Positions 38,631 through 45,888 of a stretch of DNA of 64,000 nucleotides are shown here, in pieces. The position numbers and the translations under genes are program-made. The notes below the pieces were generated by a model that was not told the origin of the DNA, did no database searches, and saw only the letters and a program-made list of their open reading frames with translations. Source of the stretch: Lysinibacillus antri (GTDB lineage: Bacteria > Bacillota > Bacilli > Bacillales_A > Planococcaceae); the NCBI RefSeq assembly GCF_003977595.1, contig NZ_RYYR01000007.1:109918-173917 (forward strand), given 5' to 3'. Every line of letters starts with the position of its first letter. Position 1 is the stretch's first letter.

Positions 38631-39533
38631 ATGGATAATCGATTTAAGCTGCAATTTAAAGCGACAAAAGATGGAGAGCTACTTCGAAATGCCATTAATC
38701 AACATGGTATTTCAAAAAGAGGGTTAACCTCCATTAAGTTTAATGGTGGATTGATTTCAGTGAACGGGATTGAACAAAATGTCCGCTATGCTTTAAAAAA
38801 GGGGGATGAGATTACCATTACCTTTCCTCCTGAAGTTGTCAGTGACGGCTTAATCGTAGAACATGGAAATTTGGATATTGTCTATGAAGATTCTACATTG
38901 CTCATATTAGAAAAACCCGCATTTATGAACACGATCCCATCGAGAGAACATCCAACAGGGAGCGTGGCGAATTTCATAAGCGGTTATTTTCAAGAGAAGA
39001 ATATTTCTTCCACAGTTCATATTGTTACAAGACTCGATCGGGATACATCGGGTTTAATGTGCATTGCAAAGCATAGCCATGTTCATCATTTGATGGGTTT
39101 ACAACAAAAAAAACAGGAAATCAATAAACAGTATGAAGCCATAGTACATGGCCATGTTGAAGAGGATGAACAGGCAATTATTGCACCAATTGGGCGAAAA
39201 GAAACGAGTATTATCGAGCGCGAGGTTCGTGAAGATGGTCAATTCTCTCATACCGATGTGAAAGTACTGAAAAGAGGTTTTACTAAAAACGGCGAGCCGA
39301 TTTCACATGTTCGTTTAAGGTTACATACGGGAAGAACCCATCAAATTCGCGTACATATGGCTTTTATAGGACATCCGTTAGTTGGAGATGAGCTTTACGG
39401 TGGGAGCCGGGAGTTGTTTGATCGACAAGCACTCCATTGCGTTTTCCTTGAACTGGCACATCCGTTAACAAAGGAAAAGCTTACCTTTTCAAGTAAAATA
39501 CTTGAACCAATGCAAAAGTTAATAAATAATTAA
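38631..39533 (+). CDS. RluA-type pseudouridine synthase (YjbO-like)
   Basis: A 300-residue RNA pseudouridine synthase of the RluA/RluD family. The catalytic Asp is in TRLDRDTSGLM. GRTHQIRVHMAFIGHPLVGD is the second family signature. The N-terminal ~85 residues read like a degenerate S4-type RNA-binding part (KRGLTSIKFNGGLISVNG). ATG 38631 follows AAAAGGAG. The target RNA position cannot be deduced. A terminator follows at 39538. Confidence 0.92.
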   Translation: MDNRFKLQFKATKDGELLRNAINQHGISKRGLTSIKFNGGLISVNGIEQNVRYALKKGDEITITFPPEVVSDGLIVEHGNLDIVYEDSTLLILEKPAFMNTIPSREHPTGSVANFISGYFQEKNISSTVHIVTRLDRDTSGLMCIAKHSHVHHLMGLQQKKQEINKQYEAIVHGHVEEDEQAIIAPIGRKETSIIEREVREDGQFSHTDVKVLKRGFTKNGEPISHVRLRLHTGRTHQIRVHMAFIGHPLVGDELYGGSRELFDRQALHCVFLELAHPLTKEKLTFSSKILEPMQKLINN

Positions 39534-39537
39534 AAGG

Positions 39538-39571
39538 AAAGATGTTCGAACGATACTCGAGCATCTTTTTA
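39538..39571 (+). terminator. Terminator after pseudouridine synthase gene
   Basis: AAAGATGTTCGA and CTCGAGCATCTTT arms are followed by TTATATTT. Confidence 0.8.
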
Positions 39572-39610
39572 TATTTCTAAAGTTCAGCATAGAGTAAAAC
39601 TAATAGGAAG

Positions 39611-39758
39611 ACGCAGCCTACCACTGTAAGCTGCGTACAAAATCCATTAACTTAAGCAGTGCAAATAAATATGTGAGCTGGCCTTTCACAAAGCACATAG
39701 ACAAGTCGTAAAGACATGTACAACATGGCTTTGTGGCTTGTGTGCTAAGACAGCTCAC
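39611..39758 (-). repeat. Dispersed palindromic element, inverted copy (A3)
   Basis: This copy runs on the minus strand. Outer arms are GTGAGCTG and CAGCTCAC (39673-39680, 39751-39758; 86 nt). The inner hairpin pairs CATGT with ACATG and AAAG with CTTT. The downstream hairpin is ACGCAGC...GCTGCGT (39611-39636), again with the loop word TTACAGTGGTAG. It fills most of the 371-bp gap between the pseudouridine synthase gene and mgtE. The remaining bases hold nothing I recognise, and no M-box was seen. Confidence 0.85.
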
Positions 39759-39904
39759 TACGGTTACTGAATTAAAGATATATTTGAGTAATTAAATTCC
39801 AATATACTTAGAAAAATAATTGTAAAAGTATTGTGAAATTAAAAAAAGGTGTTTACGTGTATTGTAAATAACCATATGATGAAATACGAGAGGAGGGGAC
39901 ATGC

Positions 39905-41281
39905 ATGGTAGAGCAACGTAATAATTTAAATGAAGATTCATTTTATGAAGAACAATTACTTCAATTCCTAATGGATGAAGATATTGATTCTTTTCGTGAA
40001 CAGTTTTTAGCGCATCATCCATACGAGCAGGCACAATTTTATGAAAAGGTTGGACCTGATATACGTAACACCATCTATCATTTTTTGTCTCCTCAAGAAA
40101 TGGCTTTAATCTTTGAAGCAATTGAATTAGAAGATGAAGAATATGAGCAATATTTAAAAGAAATGGATACATCTTATGGAGCAGAAATGCTTTCCTATAT
40201 GTATACCGATGATGTCGTGGATGTGTTAAATGAACTCGATGACGAACACCGTGAAAGCTATCTCGAAATGATGGATAGCGAAACCGTGGAGGAAATTAAT
40301 GAGCTTTTGGCATATAAGGAATATACTGCCGGGGCCATCATGACGACCGAGTATGTTTCGATCTTGGAAAATTCGACGGTTCGTTCAGCCATGACGGTTT
40401 TACGTAATGAAGCACCAAAAGCAGAAACGATTTATTATGTTTTTGTTGTAAACGATCATCATCATTTAGCCGGGGTTATTTCTTTACGTGACTTGATCAT
40501 TTCAGAGGAAGATACGTTAATTCGTGACATTATGAACGAACGTGTTGTTTATGTAAAGGTTACAGATGACCAAGAAGAAGTAGCTCAAATTATGAAGGAC
40601 TATAATTTTTTAGCGATACCTGTTGTCGATGAAAATAAGGAAATGCAAGGGATTATTACCGTCGATGATATTATTGACGTTATTGATGAAGAAGCCTCAG
40701 ATGACTATTCGAAATTAGCCGGGGTTTCAGATATAGATGATATTGATGGTGGACCATTTAAAGCGGCAACGAAACGTTTACCTTGGTTAATCATGCTTCT
40801 ATTTTTAGGGATGATTACCGCATCGTTAATGGCTCAATTTGAAGCTACGTTAGACAAAGTTGCGTTATTGGCGTTATTTATTCCGTTAATTTCGGGTACG
40901 TCGGGAAATAGTGGAACCCAAGCGTTAGCGGTAGCAGTTCGTGGTATCGCAACTGGAGAAATTCAAGAAAAAAGTAAAATTAAAATGTTTCTTCGTGAAA
41001 TTATGACAGGATTAATTACAGGCGTCGTTTGTGGAATCGTCGTCATAGCCATTATTTTCTTTTGGAAACATTCATTATTGATAGGGTTATTAGTTGGTGC
41101 AGCGATTTGTTGTTCTATTCTGGTTGCAACCATTGCAGGGTCATTTATTCCGTTGCTTATTCATAAACTAGGGGTCGACCCAGCAGTAGCCTCAGGACCA
41201 TTTATTACGACGTTAAATGACGTAACGAGTATTTTAATCTACTTAGGTTTAGCGACTACGTTATTAGGACAACTAACTTAA
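39905..41281 (+). CDS. mgtE: Magnesium transporter MgtE
   Basis: A 458-residue Mg2+ channel. The N-terminal acidic superhelical domain spans about residues 1-130. Two CBS repeats (about 140-265) include AGVISLRDLIISEED and GIITVDDIIDVIDEEASDDY, the plug-helix junction. Five membrane helices follow, with FIPLISGTSGNSGTQALAV (pore) and PAVASGPFITTLNDVTSILIY. The start is ATG 39905 after GAGAGGAGGGG. No Mg2+ riboswitch was recognised upstream. Confidence 0.95.
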   Translation: MVEQRNNLNEDSFYEEQLLQFLMDEDIDSFREQFLAHHPYEQAQFYEKVGPDIRNTIYHFLSPQEMALIFEAIELEDEEYEQYLKEMDTSYGAEMLSYMYTDDVVDVLNELDDEHRESYLEMMDSETVEEINELLAYKEYTAGAIMTTEYVSILENSTVRSAMTVLRNEAPKAETIYYVFVVNDHHHLAGVISLRDLIISEEDTLIRDIMNERVVYVKVTDDQEEVAQIMKDYNFLAIPVVDENKEMQGIITVDDIIDVIDEEASDDYSKLAGVSDIDDIDGGPFKAATKRLPWLIMLLFLGMITASLMAQFEATLDKVALLALFIPLISGTSGNSGTQALAVAVRGIATGEIQEKSKIKMFLREIMTGLITGVVCGIVVIAIIFFWKHSLLIGLLVGAAICCSILVATIAGSFIPLLIHKLGVDPAVASGPFITTLNDVTSILIYLGLATTLLGQLT

Positions 41282-41294
41282 GTAGGCAATATTC

Positions 41295-41322
41295 ACGTAT
41301 TTTTCCCCTTTTGCATATTTTA
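41295..41322 (+). promoter_or_regulatory. Candidate sigma-K promoter of coat gene
   Basis: AC at 41295-41296, a 17-bp spacer, then CATATTTTA (41314-41322) fit the sigma-K pattern AC-N16/17-CATANNNTA. It lies about 22 bp upstream of the coat-like gene, implying late mother-cell expression. Confidence 0.6.
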
Positions 41323-41344
41323 TGATAAAAAGAGGATGTGTAAA

Positions 41345-41671
41345 ATGGAAGAACCATTACTGTTTATTCCAACTCCACCATTTTATTATATTGAAGTGGA
41401 AGAGGCAGAACAACAACCGTACGAGGAAAGTACTTCGGTGTATGAAATTACAAGATCTGAGCGGATTAAAAATCTAGTGATTGCTAGGCAACTGAGCTTT
41501 TTCTCCCAACCTATAAATAGTAATCGCTTATTACGATTTTATTTAAACAATGGGGACTCGATTATTGGAAAGATTAAAGAAGTAAATGGGGCTACTGTGA
41601 AAGTATTAACTACTAGTGATATTATTGAAATTGATGGAAACGCAATAGAAATTATTACAACATCAAGATAA
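41345..41671 (+). CDS. Small spore-coat-like protein, CotO-position
   Basis: A 108-residue acidic protein starting MEEPLLFIPTPPFYYIEVEE. ATG 41345 fits AGAGGATG at 41331-41338; the ATG at 41336 is too close. The C-terminal half (LLRFYLNNGDSIIGKIKEVNG...) looks like a beta-rich small domain similar to CotO/YjbX C-termini. It is adjacent to a CotY/CotZ-type gene and has a sigma-K-like promoter. The CotO assignment is positional and not certain. Confidence 0.6.
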   Translation: MEEPLLFIPTPPFYYIEVEEAEQQPYEESTSVYEITRSERIKNLVIARQLSFFSQPINSNRLLRFYLNNGDSIIGKIKEVNGATVKVLTTSDIIEIDGNAIEIITTSR

Positions 41672-41680
41672 AAGGGGGAA

Positions 41681-41716
41681 ATTGGCAAATCGTTTTCGAC
41701 GATTTGTCAATTTTTT
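41681..41716 (+). terminator. Terminator after CotO-like gene
   Basis: TTGGCAAATCG and CGATTTGTCAA arms around TTTT, followed by six T residues. Confidence 0.9.
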
Positions 41717-41730
41717 ATGTTCAAACGAAT

Positions 41731-41762
41731 AAAAAAGGGGCTAATCAAATTGATTAACCCCC
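41731..41762 (-). terminator. Terminator for coat gene (minus strand)
   Basis: On the minus strand GGGGTTAATCAA pairs with TTGATTAGCCCC and is followed by TTTTTTATT. Confidence 0.9.
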
Positions 41763-41779
41763 CTTAGGATGTGAATATT

Positions 41780-42388
41780 CTATTTGCGAATATTTAAGTC
41801 GACATCAGCGATACATTGGATGCCAACGAATGCTTCTAAATCGACTGTTAAGCAGCTATCTGTTTTTTCAAAGTCTACAACATCTTCTAACTCATCTAAG
41901 TCTAACTCACCACAGTTATTGTTGTTATTATTTCTTCCACCGCCGCCGTTACCATTACCATTAAACACATCAACAACGTCACCATTTTCATCAACAGGTG
42001 CTAAACAACGTAGTGTTGCACAGCAATCACCGAATACGTCTTCTACTCGGAAGAATGGTGTATAATGGAACATGTCATTGTCCTTTTTACCATCTTTACC
42101 GTCCTTGCCATCTTTGCCTTTACCGTCTTTTTTATTATTATTGTTATCCTTGAAAAATGCTTTAAATGGAGTGCCGTCTTTGTTTAATAACATGAATACA
42201 CGAGTATCTGCAGTGTTACGTGAATGATTTTTTAAACCTCCAAGCGGCTCTAAGAAGCAACTTGTTCCACATTCATCACATTCATGTCTTACTACATGGT
42301 TTTGTAGTTTTAAAATTGTTTTTACTACCTCACATACACATCCCTCGTTATGAGAAGTACCTTCGAAATTATTTCTACCACAACCCAT
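41780..42388 (-). CDS. CotY/CotZ-type cysteine-rich spore outer coat/crust protein
   Basis: A 202-residue Cys-rich protein, minus strand. The N-terminus MGCGRNN...GCVCEVVKTILKLQN, with HECDECGTSCFLEPLGG, is typical of the CotY/CotZ/ExsY family. The C-terminus keeps DCCATLRCLAPVDENG and TDSCLTVDLEAFVGIQCIADVDL. Between these sit two low-complexity inserts: KDGKGKDGKDGKDGKK (about residues 89-104) and GNGNGGGGRNNNNNN. In this family ordered disulfide-linked arrays form the spore surface. ATG 42388 follows GGTGAAAGG. Confidence 0.9.
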   Translation of the reverse strand: MGCGRNNFEGTSHNEGCVCEVVKTILKLQNHVVRHECDECGTSCFLEPLGGLKNHSRNTADTRVFMLLNKDGTPFKAFFKDNNNNKKDGKGKDGKDGKDGKKDNDMFHYTPFFRVEDVFGDCCATLRCLAPVDENGDVVDVFNGNGNGGGGRNNNNNNCGELDLDELEDVVDFEKTDSCLTVDLEAFVGIQCIADVDLNIRK

Positions 42389-42420
42389 TACCTTTCACCT
42401 CACTTTTTTTAACTTCAATC

Positions 42421-42429
42421 TACAATATG
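42421..42429 (-). promoter_or_regulatory. Sigma-K-like -10 of coat gene
   Basis: CATATTGTA on the minus strand fits the sigma-K -10 pattern CATANNNTA, about 35 bp upstream of the CotY/CotZ-type start. A matching AC at 16-17 bp is absent, so support is partial. Confidence 0.45.
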
Positions 42430-42477
42430 TCAATGGACATTTTAAAAACGGGCGAATGTCTATAGGCGCTAGAAATT

Positions 42478-42523
42478 GGGCATTTTTTTTCATGAATACT
42501 TTAGTTTTAAAATGCCCATAATG
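42478..42523 (+). promoter_or_regulatory. Sigma-G-like promoter overlapped by a palindrome
   Basis: TGAATA (42493-42498), an 18-bp spacer and CATAATG (42517-42523) fit the forespore sigma-G/F pattern ahead of the lipoprotein-spoVA operon. The same DNA has perfect arms GGGCATTTT and AAAATGCCC (about 42478-42517), which could be an operator or a leftover terminator. Confidence 0.5.
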
Positions 42524-42545
42524 GTTAGAAAAAGGGGGTTATTTT

Positions 42546-42944
42546 TTGAAAAAAATGGTAGTAGCCATTTTCTTGATCCCAGTTTTTTTAATTGGTTGTA
42601 ATCAAGAACAAACCATCGAAGTGAAAGACTCGAACGAAGAACAAAGTGAAACTGTGAAAGAAGTGATTAGAAATTCGGATGAAATTTATACTGGAAACGC
42701 CATTTTTATAGAGGATCAATTGTTAGTAGCAGTGCAAGCGAAACCTTGGTTGGACTATAAAAAACGCAAAATTGAAAAGAAATTACAAAAAGAAGTAGAA
42801 GAACAATTCCCTGATTTAGAAGTGCTTGTTTCTGCTGATTATAAATTGTACTGGGAAACGCAAAAACTTCTTGACGAGGGCGATGAGCAAAAGGTTAGTG
42901 AAGAAGTAGAAAAGTTGAAGAAGCTTGCTAAGGAGGAAACGTAA
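42546..42944 (+). CDS. YhcN/YlaJ-like sporulation lipoprotein
   Basis: A 132-residue predicted lipoprotein. The signal peptide MKKMVVAIFLIPVFLIGC ends in the lipobox LIGC. The body includes GNAIFIEDQLLVAVQAKPW and a charged C-terminal helix region ending KLKKLAKEET, typical of the YhcN/YlaJ family. The start may be TTG 42546. It ends one base into spoVAC (ATGG overlap at 42944), so it belongs to that operon. spoVA2-type operons are known to begin with such a lipoprotein. Confidence 0.8.
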   Translation: MKKMVVAIFLIPVFLIGCNQEQTIEVKDSNEEQSETVKEVIRNSDEIYTGNAIFIEDQLLVAVQAKPWLDYKKRKIEKKLQKEVEEQFPDLEVLVSADYKLYWETQKLLDEGDEQKVSEEVEKLKKLAKEET

Positions 42945-43399
42945 TGGATCAGCAACAATATCAACAAATCGAGGATCAAATCACACCTCCTACCCCTTAT
43001 GTGAAAAATGTTTTAAAAGCTTTTTTAATTGGGGGGCTGGTTTGTACAATTGGACATGCATTTACGTATTTTTACATTATCTTTTTTAATTTTACAGAAA
43101 CAACTGTTGGCAATCCAACAGCCGCTACGATGGTATTCATTGCAGCACTATTAACGGGGCTAGGAATTTATCGCAAAATCGCACAAGTTGCTGGAGCAGG
43201 AACAGCCGTACCAGTAACGGGCTTTAGTAATGCGGTTGTATCAGCTGCTATTGAAGGAAAAACAGAAGGCTTTGTATTAGGTGTAGGAAGTAATATGTTT
43301 AAAATGGCTGGTTCGGTTATTTTATTTGGGGTGGCATCTGCGTTTTTTGTCGCATTAATCAAATTAATTTTAGTAACGATGGGCGTGGTTGAATGGTAA
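42944..43399 (+). CDS. spoVAC: Stage V sporulation protein AC
   Basis: A 151-residue inner-spore-membrane protein, part of the SpoVA channel that moves Ca-dipicolinate. Hydrophobic segments: FLIGGLVCTIGHAFTYFYIIFF, AATMVFIAALLTGLGIY, the GAGTAVPVTGFSNAVVSAA segment, and LFGVASAFFVALIKLIL. ATG 42944 overlaps the lipoprotein stop. It overlaps spoVAD by 7 bp, indicating translational coupling. Confidence 0.94.
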   Translation: MDQQQYQQIEDQITPPTPYVKNVLKAFLIGGLVCTIGHAFTYFYIIFFNFTETTVGNPTAATMVFIAALLTGLGIYRKIAQVAGAGTAVPVTGFSNAVVSAAIEGKTEGFVLGVGSNMFKMAGSVILFGVASAFFVALIKLILVTMGVVEW

Positions 43400-44388
43400 T
43401 TTTATTTAAAACAAAGCCTTCCATTCTAGCATGTGGTTCAGTAGCGGGACCAGAAGAGAGAAAAAGTGTTTTTTATTCTTATTTTGATGCGGTTGTAGAG
43501 GATGAACGATGGAATCAAAAAACAAATGAACAAGGTCAAGCAAAGATGATTCAAGAAGCATGTGAGATCATCATGAATAAAGCCAATCTTAAAAATTTGG
43601 ATATTGATTTCTTTTTAAGTGGTGATTTAGTTAATCAAATGACACCAACGAATTTTGCTGCCCGGGAATTAGCCTCGTCTTTTATTGGTATGTTTTCAGC
43701 CTGTGCAACGTCGATTTCTTCATTAATCGTTGCGAGTTTGCTAACAGAATTAAGTGCTTCTGAGTATGCGATTGCAGGGGCTTCGAGTCACCATAATGCA
43801 ACTGAACGTCAATTCCGCTACCCAATTAATTACGGTGGACAAAAGCCGGCCACTGCTCAATGGACGGTTACAGCTGCCGGATATGCATTAATTGGGAAAC
43901 ATAATCCTAGTCTTCCTTCTATTGTAGCTGGCACAGTTGGCAAAGTGATCGATTATGGAGAAGTCAACCCGTTTCATATGGGTGGTGCAATGGCGCCTGC
44001 AGCATTTGATACCATTACCGCGCATTTAAAAGGGCGCAACCAAAAAATTTCTGATTACGATTTAATCATGACCGGTGATTTAGGGAAAATTGGGTTAAAA
44101 ATTTTGAAGGCGATGTTTGCTCAAACTGGTGCACAACAAAATGAATTAGATGTTTTTCGAGATGCAGGTGCAGAATTTTACGGAGAAGATGAAGCCTATT
44201 TAGCAGGTGCAAGTGGTGCAGGTTGTTCAGCTGCGGTTTATTACAGTTATATTGAACAACAGATGAAGAGTGGGCGTTATAAACGAGTATTACTCTGTGC
44301 AACCGGTGCTTTACTATCTCCTCTATCGTTTCAGCAAGGGGAGACCATTCCTTGTACGGCACATGCAATCGAGATTACGATGGAATGA
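43393..44388 (+). CDS. spoVAD: Stage V sporulation protein AD
   Basis: A 331-residue peripheral membrane protein with a thiolase-like fold that binds dipicolinic acid. Conserved: GDLVNQMTPTNFAAREL, MFSACATSISSL, SSHHNATERQFRYP, YGGQKPATAQWTVTAAG, and MTGDLGKIG. It opens at ATG 43393 inside the spoVAC end. SpoVAD resembles KAS III enzymes, but the catalytic triad is not the condensing one. It belongs to the compact lipoprotein-C-D-E operon. Confidence 0.94.
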   Translation: MVILFKTKPSILACGSVAGPEERKSVFYSYFDAVVEDERWNQKTNEQGQAKMIQEACEIIMNKANLKNLDIDFFLSGDLVNQMTPTNFAARELASSFIGMFSACATSISSLIVASLLTELSASEYAIAGASSHHNATERQFRYPINYGGQKPATAQWTVTAAGYALIGKHNPSLPSIVAGTVGKVIDYGEVNPFHMGGAMAPAAFDTITAHLKGRNQKISDYDLIMTGDLGKIGLKILKAMFAQTGAQQNELDVFRDAGAEFYGEDEAYLAGASGAGCSAAVYYSYIEQQMKSGRYKRVLLCATGALLSPLSFQQGETIPCTAHAIEITME

Positions 44389-44398
44389 GGCTTAGAAG

Positions 44399-44767
44399 AT
44401 GATATTTCTAGATTTTTTCTTTGCTTTTTTAATTGGCGGCATCATCTGTGTCATTGGTCAATTATTAATGGATGTAGGGAAATTCACACCTGGTCACACA
44501 CTCTCCATACTAGTAGTAAGCGGATCCATCATTTCCGGTCTAGGATGGTACCAACCATTAATTGATTTGGCCGGTGCAGGTGCGACGATTCCTATTACCT
44601 CATTTGGCAATGCCCTCACACAAGGGGCGATTGCTGAAGCGGAAAAGCATGGATGGGTTGGTGTGCTAACGGGAATGTTTGAAGTAACAAGTTCAGGAAT
44701 CAGTGCGGCTATAGTATTTGGGTTTCTCGCAGCTTTAATATTCAAACCTAAAGGAAAAGCAAACTAG
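44399..44767 (+). CDS. spoVAE: Stage V sporulation protein AE (AEb-type)
   Basis: A 122-residue membrane protein with four hydrophobic segments, including FFFAFLIGGIICVIGQLLMDV, SILVVSGSIISGLGWYQPL, the GAGATIPITSFGNALTQGA segment paralogous to SpoVAC, and AAIVFGFLAALIF. ATG 44399 begins 10 bp after the spoVAD stop behind GAGGCTTAG. It is the last gene of the operon. Only C, D and Eb-type subunits are encoded here, as in spoVA2-type loci. Confidence 0.92.
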   Translation: MIFLDFFFAFLIGGIICVIGQLLMDVGKFTPGHTLSILVVSGSIISGLGWYQPLIDLAGAGATIPITSFGNALTQGAIAEAEKHGWVGVLTGMFEVTSSGISAAIVFGFLAALIFKPKGKAN

Positions 44768-44797
44768 ACGAATACCCTTCTTTCGATTGTATGCGCG

Positions 44798-44806
44798 CAT
44801 AGTATA
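44798..44806 (+). promoter_or_regulatory. Sigma-K-like -10 for CotD/YjcZ-like gene
   Basis: CATAGTATA fits the CATANNNTA -10. It lies about 25 bp before the start of the next gene. A -35 AC at the normal distance is not evident. Confidence 0.4.
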
Positions 44807-44830
44807 CAAAGTAGAAAGGAGGGGATTTTT

Positions 44831-45142
44831 TTGTGGAATAATAATTCGTGCGGTTGTGGTCAGGAAAGTCCGTCTCATCCATACATGATGCCTCAAATGG
44901 AAAGCCCATCTACTGGACTTGTCAACCCAACACACAATGTTGTAAACCCAATGCCAATGCATGGTTTCGATGGTCATTTTGTGAATCCTTCTTATCAGAT
45001 GTGCGGTCACACTCAGGTAGCTCCTGCATATTATATGGATAATCAATACAGTTGTGGTGATCATGGATACAAAGGTTCTTCTTTTGTATTAATCGTTGTA
45101 TTATTCATTTTATTAATTATTGTAGGAAAGTGTTATCTATAA
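44831..45142 (+). CDS. Coat-like protein with CotD-like body and YjcZ-type tail
   Basis: A 103-residue protein starting at TTG 44831 after AAAGGAGGGG. The first ~75 residues are rich in Cys, His, Met, Pro and Tyr (NNNSCGCGQE; PTHNVVNPMPMHG; YQMCGHTQVAPAYYMDN), like inner-coat protein D. The C-terminus SSFVLIVVLFILLIIVGKCYL is the hydrophobic signature of the small YjcZ/SscA-type sporulation proteins, which are normally ~30-50 residues and Gly-rich. It lies between spoVAE and spoVIF with a sigma-K-like -10. The two-part reading is my inference. Confidence 0.7.
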   Translation: MWNNNSCGCGQESPSHPYMMPQMESPSTGLVNPTHNVVNPMPMHGFDGHFVNPSYQMCGHTQVAPAYYMDNQYSCGDHGYKGSSFVLIVVLFILLIIVGKCYL

Positions 45143-45154
45143 GGAGGGAGAAAA

Positions 45155-45403
45155 ATGCAAAACCCTTTTTTCAAGCAAATTGAGAATAAAACTGGTGTAA
45201 ATATGGAAGAGATTTTCGCGCTTGCGAATGCAATCCAATACGCTGATTTTAAAAATGAGAAACAAGTACGAAAAATTGTGCAACGAGTGAGTAAGTTAGC
45301 GAATAAACCTGTGTCGAAAGAGCTTGAGGAGTCAATTGTGAAATCAATTGTGCAGGATGGAAAGTCATTGGATTTAAGTAAAATTCAAAAGATGTTAGGT
45401 TAA
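45155..45403 (+). CDS. spoVIF: Stage VI sporulation protein F
   Basis: An 82-residue protein matching SpoVIF (YjcC), needed in B. subtilis for late coat assembly through GerE. It reads MQNPFFKQIENKTGVNMEEI then ADFKNEKQVRKIVQRVSKLA and ends LDLSKIQKMLG. ATG 45155 follows AAGGAGGGAG, 12 bp after the previous stop, so the two are one unit. The yjcF-yjcG-yjcH set follows on the other strand, as expected from B. subtilis. Confidence 0.92.
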   Translation: MQNPFFKQIENKTGVNMEEIFALANAIQYADFKNEKQVRKIVQRVSKLANKPVSKELEESIVKSIVQDGKSLDLSKIQKMLG

Positions 45404-45407
45404 TGGT

Positions 45408-45512
45408 TGTACATTTACCTTAACGTAAAAAGCAGTCGTTTATGTCAGGATGTTTACCTCTATTGTTTTCTAATAATTGGGTAAATGTGCATTGGCTTGC
45501 GGCTGTTTTTTT
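45408..45512 (+). terminator. Structured region/terminator after spoVIF
   Basis: ACATTTACC (45411-45419) pairs with GGTAAATGT (45480-45488). CAGTCG can pair with CGGCTG (45500-45505), followed by seven T residues. The two stems interleave, so they are alternatives or a pseudoknot. At least the second could terminate the spoVIF transcript. Confidence 0.45.
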
Positions 45513-45559
45513 GCTAGAAAAATAAGATACTTAGTGATTTCTTAATATAGTAATTCTTA

Positions 45560-45708
45560 GTGAGCGGACTTGAGCACACAAGCCGCAAAGCCACGTTGTC
45601 CGTGTCTTTACGACTTGTCTTAGTGCTTTTGTGAAAGGTCCGCTCACATTAAATAATGCCTTCTAAACTTTCTAGAGATGGTACGCGGCTTACAGTGGTA
45701 GGCCGCGT
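45560..45708 (+). repeat. Dispersed palindromic element, full copy (A4)
   Basis: Perfect outer arms GTGAGCGGAC (45560-45569) and GTCCGCTCAC (45638-45647), 88 nt. The inner hairpin pairs AAG-CG-AAAG-CACG with CGTG-CTTT-CG-CTT. A spacer with TTTCTAGA follows, then the hairpin ACGCGGC...GCCGCGT (45683-45708) with the loop word TTACAGTGGTAG. It is the best-paired copy in the window. A related TTACAGTGGTAAG word recurs at 45849. Confidence 0.87.
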
Positions 45709-45791
45709 TTTCAAAGTTTGGTTAGACTTACTGGATCTTTAGACGGAAATCAACTGATCCTATACAAAGTGTTATAAATTTAATTTTATAT

Positions 45792-45842
45792 AGAAAAAAG
45801 ACTGTAGGCAAACTCGAAATTTATCGAGTTTGTCTACAGTCT
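45792..45842 (-). terminator. Terminator for yjcF (minus strand)
   Basis: GACTGTAG-CAAACTCG and CGAGTTTG-CTACAGTC arms (one mismatch) are followed on the minus strand by TTTTTTC. Confidence 0.85.
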
Positions 45843-45888
45843 GAAAGGCTTACAGTGGTAAGCGTCCTCTTTAAAGGAATATATTATA

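Noticed and set aside
39780..39904. M-box (Mg2+) riboswitch ahead of mgtE
   Set aside because: Only ~125 bp remain after the repeat element, without the conserved M-box blocks.
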